A DNA stretch of 9,593 bases from Mucilaginibacter sp. (GTDB taxonomy: Bacteria > Bacteroidota > Bacteroidia > Sphingobacteriales > Sphingobacteriaceae). Below, piece after piece: positions 7,028 to 9,593 of this stretch. The stretch lies in contig JAFAKI010000247.1 of the NCBI GenBank assembly GCA_019235595.1, positions 1 through 9,593 on the forward strand, in the 5' to 3' direction. The stretch's first letter is position 1. Each line of letters starts with the position of its first letter. The position numbers were made by a program, and so were the translations under genes. The notes under the pieces were generated by a model. That model searched no databases, was not told where the DNA came from, and worked only from the letters and a program-made list of their open reading frames with translations.

Positions 7028-8464
7028 ATGAGAAAGTTCGGGACAGCCATTTTACTTACTATTTTAACTATTTCTATTTCCTTTGCGCAAACGCCTGCTG
7101 ATACATCAAAAAAAGCAACCGCTGCCAAACCAACGTCACCTGCGGGGCCAAGAAAAGTGCTGGATAAGATTGCGGCCGTAGTGGGTAGCCGAATTATTTT
7201 GCAATCGGATATAGAGCTGCAATATGCTAACTACCTGGCCAGCGGTAACCCACCTGACGCCTCTATAAAATGCATCATCCTGCGCAACCAGATGACCCAA
7301 AAACTGCTGGCTCAACAAGCGGTGATCGATAGCGTTTCGGTAAAGGATGATGAGGTAGACAACGAGCTTGACCGCCGTATGCGCGGCATGATTGCCCGTG
7401 CCGGCGGCCAGGAAAGACTGGAACAGTTCCTTGGCCGGTCGACCATACAATATAAAGATGAGCTTCGCCCAGACATTAAGGAGAACATGATCGCTAGTAA
7501 GATGCGGAATAAGATCACCGAGAAGATCAGTGTAACTCCGTATGACGTTGAGAAATACTTCAATTCGATCTCAAAAGACAGCTTGCCCACTTATAATAAA
7601 GAGGTTGAAGTTGGCGTGATACAGCTTAATCCAAAGCTAACGAAAGAAGAAAAAGAGGCATATAAACAAAAAGCCCAGGAGCTTTTGGACCGTGTAAAAA
7701 AAGGCGAAGATTTTGGGGTGCTTGCACGCTTATATTCACAGGATACCGGCTCAGCGCCTGATGGCGGCGACCTTGGTTTTGCCGATCGTACTACCTTCGT
7801 AAAGGAATTTGCCGCATGGGCGTTTAAGCTCAAGGCAGGGGATATATCGCCCGTATTTGAAACTGACTACGGCTTTCACTTTTTGCAGGTAATTGAACGC
7901 CGTGGCGAGCAGGTACATGTGCGCCACATACTGATCATGCCGGTAGTTACCCAGGCGGCAGTCGACCGGGCAAAATTGAAAGCAGACTCCGTTTATAATG
8001 ACATGATGAAAAACAAAAATGTCACTTTCGCAACAGCTGCTTCATTTTATTCGGATGACAAAGACACCAAATATAACGGTGGCATGATGTTGAATGCCGA
8101 CAACGTAGAAACCCGTACAACTTATATTCCAACTGATAAGCTAGACCCGCAGATTGCGTTAATTGTTGATACCATGAAAGTGGGAACTATATCAAAACCA
8201 CAACTTTTTACTGATCAAACCGGTAAAAGGAGTTATAAGATACTTTACCTGAAATCTGTCACAGATGCGCATAAAGCTAACCTGAAGCAGGATTTCCCTA
8301 AAATAAAAGAAGTAGCTTTATCAGATAAGATCAACAGAACAGTGAGCGAGTGGTTCGAAAAAAGAAGAAAAGAAAACTTTATCAAGATCGATCCTGAATA
8401 CCAGGGTTGCCCGGCTCTTAAGGGATGGGCAAACACGCCGCTGGCAGCACAAATTAAACAATAA
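7028..8464 (+). CDS. surA: SurA-type periplasmic chaperone / peptidylprolyl isomerase
   Basis: A 478-aa exported foldase likely to escort outer-membrane proteins through the periplasm. Residues 1-20 form a signal peptide (basic MRK, hydrophobic core, SFA-Q as probable cleavage site), followed by a low-complexity T/K/A/P linker to about residue 42. A SurA N-terminal chaperone domain starts at VLDKIAAVVGSRIILQSDI (about 44) and runs to about 185. Two parvulin (PPIC-type) domains follow: about 190-292, with GSAPDGGDLGF and DYGFHFLQV, and about 298-400, beginning VHVRHILIM. The C-terminal helix region ends near GCPALKGW. Domain 1 lacks the first parvulin histidine (VIQ instead of HIL). Domain 2 has HIL but lacks the second histidine (SYKILYL). 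The start is ATG 7028 with the AT-rich upstream typical of the phylum. moxR follows after 9 bases. The surA name rests on domain order; Bacteroidota may carry several such proteins. Confidence 0.92.
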   Translation: MRKFGTAILLTILTISISFAQTPADTSKKATAAKPTSPAGPRKVLDKIAAVVGSRIILQSDIELQYANYLASGNPPDASIKCIILRNQMTQKLLAQQAVIDSVSVKDDEVDNELDRRMRGMIARAGGQERLEQFLGRSTIQYKDELRPDIKENMIASKMRNKITEKISVTPYDVEKYFNSISKDSLPTYNKEVEVGVIQLNPKLTKEEKEAYKQKAQELLDRVKKGEDFGVLARLYSQDTGSAPDGGDLGFADRTTFVKEFAAWAFKLKAGDISPVFETDYGFHFLQVIERRGEQVHVRHILIMPVVTQAAVDRAKLKADSVYNDMMKNKNVTFATAASFYSDDKDTKYNGGMMLNADNVETRTTYIPTDKLDPQIALIVDTMKVGTISKPQLFTDQTGKRSYKILYLKSVTDAHKANLKQDFPKIKEVALSDKINRTVSEWFEKRRKENFIKIDPEYQGCPALKGWANTPLAAQIKQ

Positions 8465-8473
8465 TACGACGAT

Positions 8474-9436
8474 ATGCAGCACCGCACCGACGTTGAAGCA
8501 GCAGATGCTTTGAGGGATACCTACAAGCAAATTCTTTCCGAAATACGCAAAGTGATCATCGGTCAGGATGAGGTGGTAAAGTCGGTGTTGATCTCCATCT
8601 TCAGTAACGGGCACTGTTTGCTGGTTGGCGTACCGGGGCTAGCAAAAACGTTATTGGTGCAAACCGTGGCACAGGTGCTCGACCTGGATTTTAATCGCAT
8701 CCAGTTTACACCCGACCTGATGCCATCCGACATTATTGGTTCAGAAATTTTAGGTGAAGACCGCAACTTTAAATTCATTCCAGGGCCGGTTTTTTCAAAC
8801 ATCATCCTTGCCGACGAGATAAACCGTACTCCACCCAAAACCCAGGCCGCATTGCTTGAGGCCATGCAGGAAAAAGCGGTTACCGTTGCGGGTGCAACAC
8901 ATAAACTTTCACAACCGTTTTTCGTTCTGGCAACGCAAAACCCTATTGAGCAAGAAGGTACTTATCCACTGCCGGAAGCGCAGCTGGACCGTTTTATGTT
9001 CAACGTGGCGCTTGATTATCCAACACTGGAACAAGAGCTGCTGATCGTAAAAAATACGACCAGCTCTGCCACACCAGATGTGAAGAAGGTTTTAAACGCC
9101 GAGCAGATCATCTATTTTCAGCATTTGGTGCGAAATATCCCGGTAACCGATAATGTGCTGGAATACGCCGTGAAACTGGTTGCTAAAACACGCCCTACAA
9201 GCGACCTCGCTTCGCCGGAAGTAAAAAGACTGCTCAACTGGGGAGCCGGCCCACGAGCATCGCAATTCCTGATACTAGGCGCTAAATGTCACGCAGTTTT
9301 AAATGGCAAATACTCGCCTGATATCGAAGATGTGAAAGCCGTGGCCAAGCCCGTTTTAAGGCACCGTATCATCCGCAGCTATCACGCGGAAGCGGAGGGA
9401 TTAAGTGCCGATGATATTATTGGGAAATTACTGTGA
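8474..9436 (+). CDS. moxR: MoxR-family AAA+ ATPase
   Basis: A 320-aa cytoplasmic AAA+ ATPase of the MoxR group, chaperone-like machines that remodel or help assemble partner proteins, often ones with von Willebrand A or DUF58 domains. Motifs in order are Walker A GVPGLAKT (52-59), Walker B IILADE (110-115, D114/E115), sensor 1 LATQNPIEQEGTYPLPEAQ (N156), the arginine-finger region AQLDRF (R173), and sensor 2 GAGPRAS (257-263, R261), with a C-terminal helical lid to 320. Length and motifs are complete for the family. The ATG lies 9 bases after the surA stop, pointing to cotranscription. No DUF58 or VWA gene follows in the window: an inverted repeat and a convergent gene end come next, so its usual partners are not encoded directly downstream. 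Confidence 0.95.
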   Translation: MQHRTDVEAADALRDTYKQILSEIRKVIIGQDEVVKSVLISIFSNGHCLLVGVPGLAKTLLVQTVAQVLDLDFNRIQFTPDLMPSDIIGSEILGEDRNFKFIPGPVFSNIILADEINRTPPKTQAALLEAMQEKAVTVAGATHKLSQPFFVLATQNPIEQEGTYPLPEAQLDRFMFNVALDYPTLEQELLIVKNTTSSATPDVKKVLNAEQIIYFQHLVRNIPVTDNVLEYAVKLVAKTRPTSDLASPEVKRLLNWGAGPRASQFLILGAKCHAVLNGKYSPDIEDVKAVAKPVLRHRIIRSYHAEAEGLSADDIIGKLL

Positions 9437-9510
9437 CCAGTGACTGGTTAACCAGTTATCGGTTTTTAAATTGTTTAACCTGATAACTGATCACCGGTTA
9501 ACTGATTACT
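9437..9510. repeat. Heptad-type inverted repeat after moxR
   Basis: The core stem pairs CAGTTATCGGTT (9453-9464) with AACCTGATAACTG (9477-9489), with one bulged base and a 12-base loop. Further out GGTTAAC occurs in both arms, but the right arm carries roughly one extra unit (ATCACC region). The right arm reads as 7-8-mers: CTGATAA, CTGATCA, CCGGTTAA, CTGATTA. It begins directly at the moxR stop and separates moxR from the convergent gene end. No T-tract terminator is visible here, so this hairpin may do that job. Confidence 0.65.
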
Positions 9511-9516
9511 AACTCA

Positions 9517-9593
9517 CTATTGCTCCACTGCCGAAAATATCTCCAACACCACATCCCATTTATGATCCTGGTCAATCTCCCAAATGCGAACGT
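9517..9593 (-). CDS. C-terminal end of an unidentified gene (truncated by window edge)
   Basis: On the minus strand an open frame enters at the window edge and ends at a TAG (9519-9517). It encodes 24 residues, including VRIWEIDQDHKWDVV and ending FSAVEQ. The composition is protein-like, and the placement, convergent with moxR and just beyond an inverted repeat, fits a gene end. One other minus-strand frame is also open over this short stretch but gives an unlikely W/R-rich peptide. The fragment is too short to name. Confidence 0.5.
   Translation of the reverse strand, partial: VRIWEIDQDHKWDVVLEIFSAVEQ

Noticed and set aside
6889..7128. Minus-strand open frame across the divergent promoter into surA
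   Set aside because: It overlaps the surA signal-peptide codons and the AT-rich promoter region; its hydrophobic stretch is a by-product of AT-rich sequence.
1..9593. tRNA, rRNA, riboswitch, insertion sequence or defence system
   Set aside because: No cloverleaf, conserved rRNA segment, transposase-like frame, terminal inverted repeats with target duplication, or known defence domains could be seen.

Overview
This window looks like chromosomal DNA from a member of the Bacteroidota, most likely Sphingobacteriaceae (Mucilaginibacter/Pedobacter type). The evidence is the ABC permeases of the 'MFKNYFKIA(W)RNL ... NPVKSLR' type, an AraC regulator with a multi-pass membrane sensor, a SurA-type chaperone next to a MoxR ATPase, near-absence of Shine-Dalgarno sequences, and TAnnTTTG-like -7 boxes in AT-rich leaders. 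The genus is an inference from protein style, not from a marker gene.

Layout. Bases 1-1790 (+) hold the C-terminal three quarters of an FtsX/MacB-type ABC permease whose start lies outside the window. A gap with a long heptad-repeat hairpin and a compact terminator follows. About 1915-5655 (+) is one continuous gene encoding a seven-segment membrane domain, an AraC-type DNA-binding domain and a complete FtsX/MacB-type permease in a single chain. A second heptad inverted repeat and a strong intrinsic terminator separate it from a convergent two-gene operon on the minus strand: a 176-residue unrecognised protein (6908-6378), then rdgB (6374-5793). A divergent, AT-rich promoter region (6909-7027) leads rightward into surA (7028-8464) and moxR (8474-9436), 9 bases apart and probably cotranscribed. 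A third heptad inverted repeat follows moxR. The last 77 bases carry the C-terminal end of an unidentified minus-strand gene.

How the genes work together. The two permeases belong to the group that forms ATP-driven, mechanotransmission-type complexes in the inner membrane; no ATPase is encoded here, so they must use a partner encoded elsewhere. RdgB cleans the nucleotide pool, and its operon partner may be replication-related (speculative). SurA acts in the periplasm on outer-membrane protein folding; the MoxR ATPase is a cytoplasmic AAA+ chaperone.

Most worth a second look: the regulator-permease fusion, the recurring 7-bp-unit inverted repeats placed directly behind three plus-strand stop codons, and the small protein upstream of rdgB. 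I found no CRISPR array, insertion sequence, tRNA or rRNA, and no convincing new defence or mobile system.
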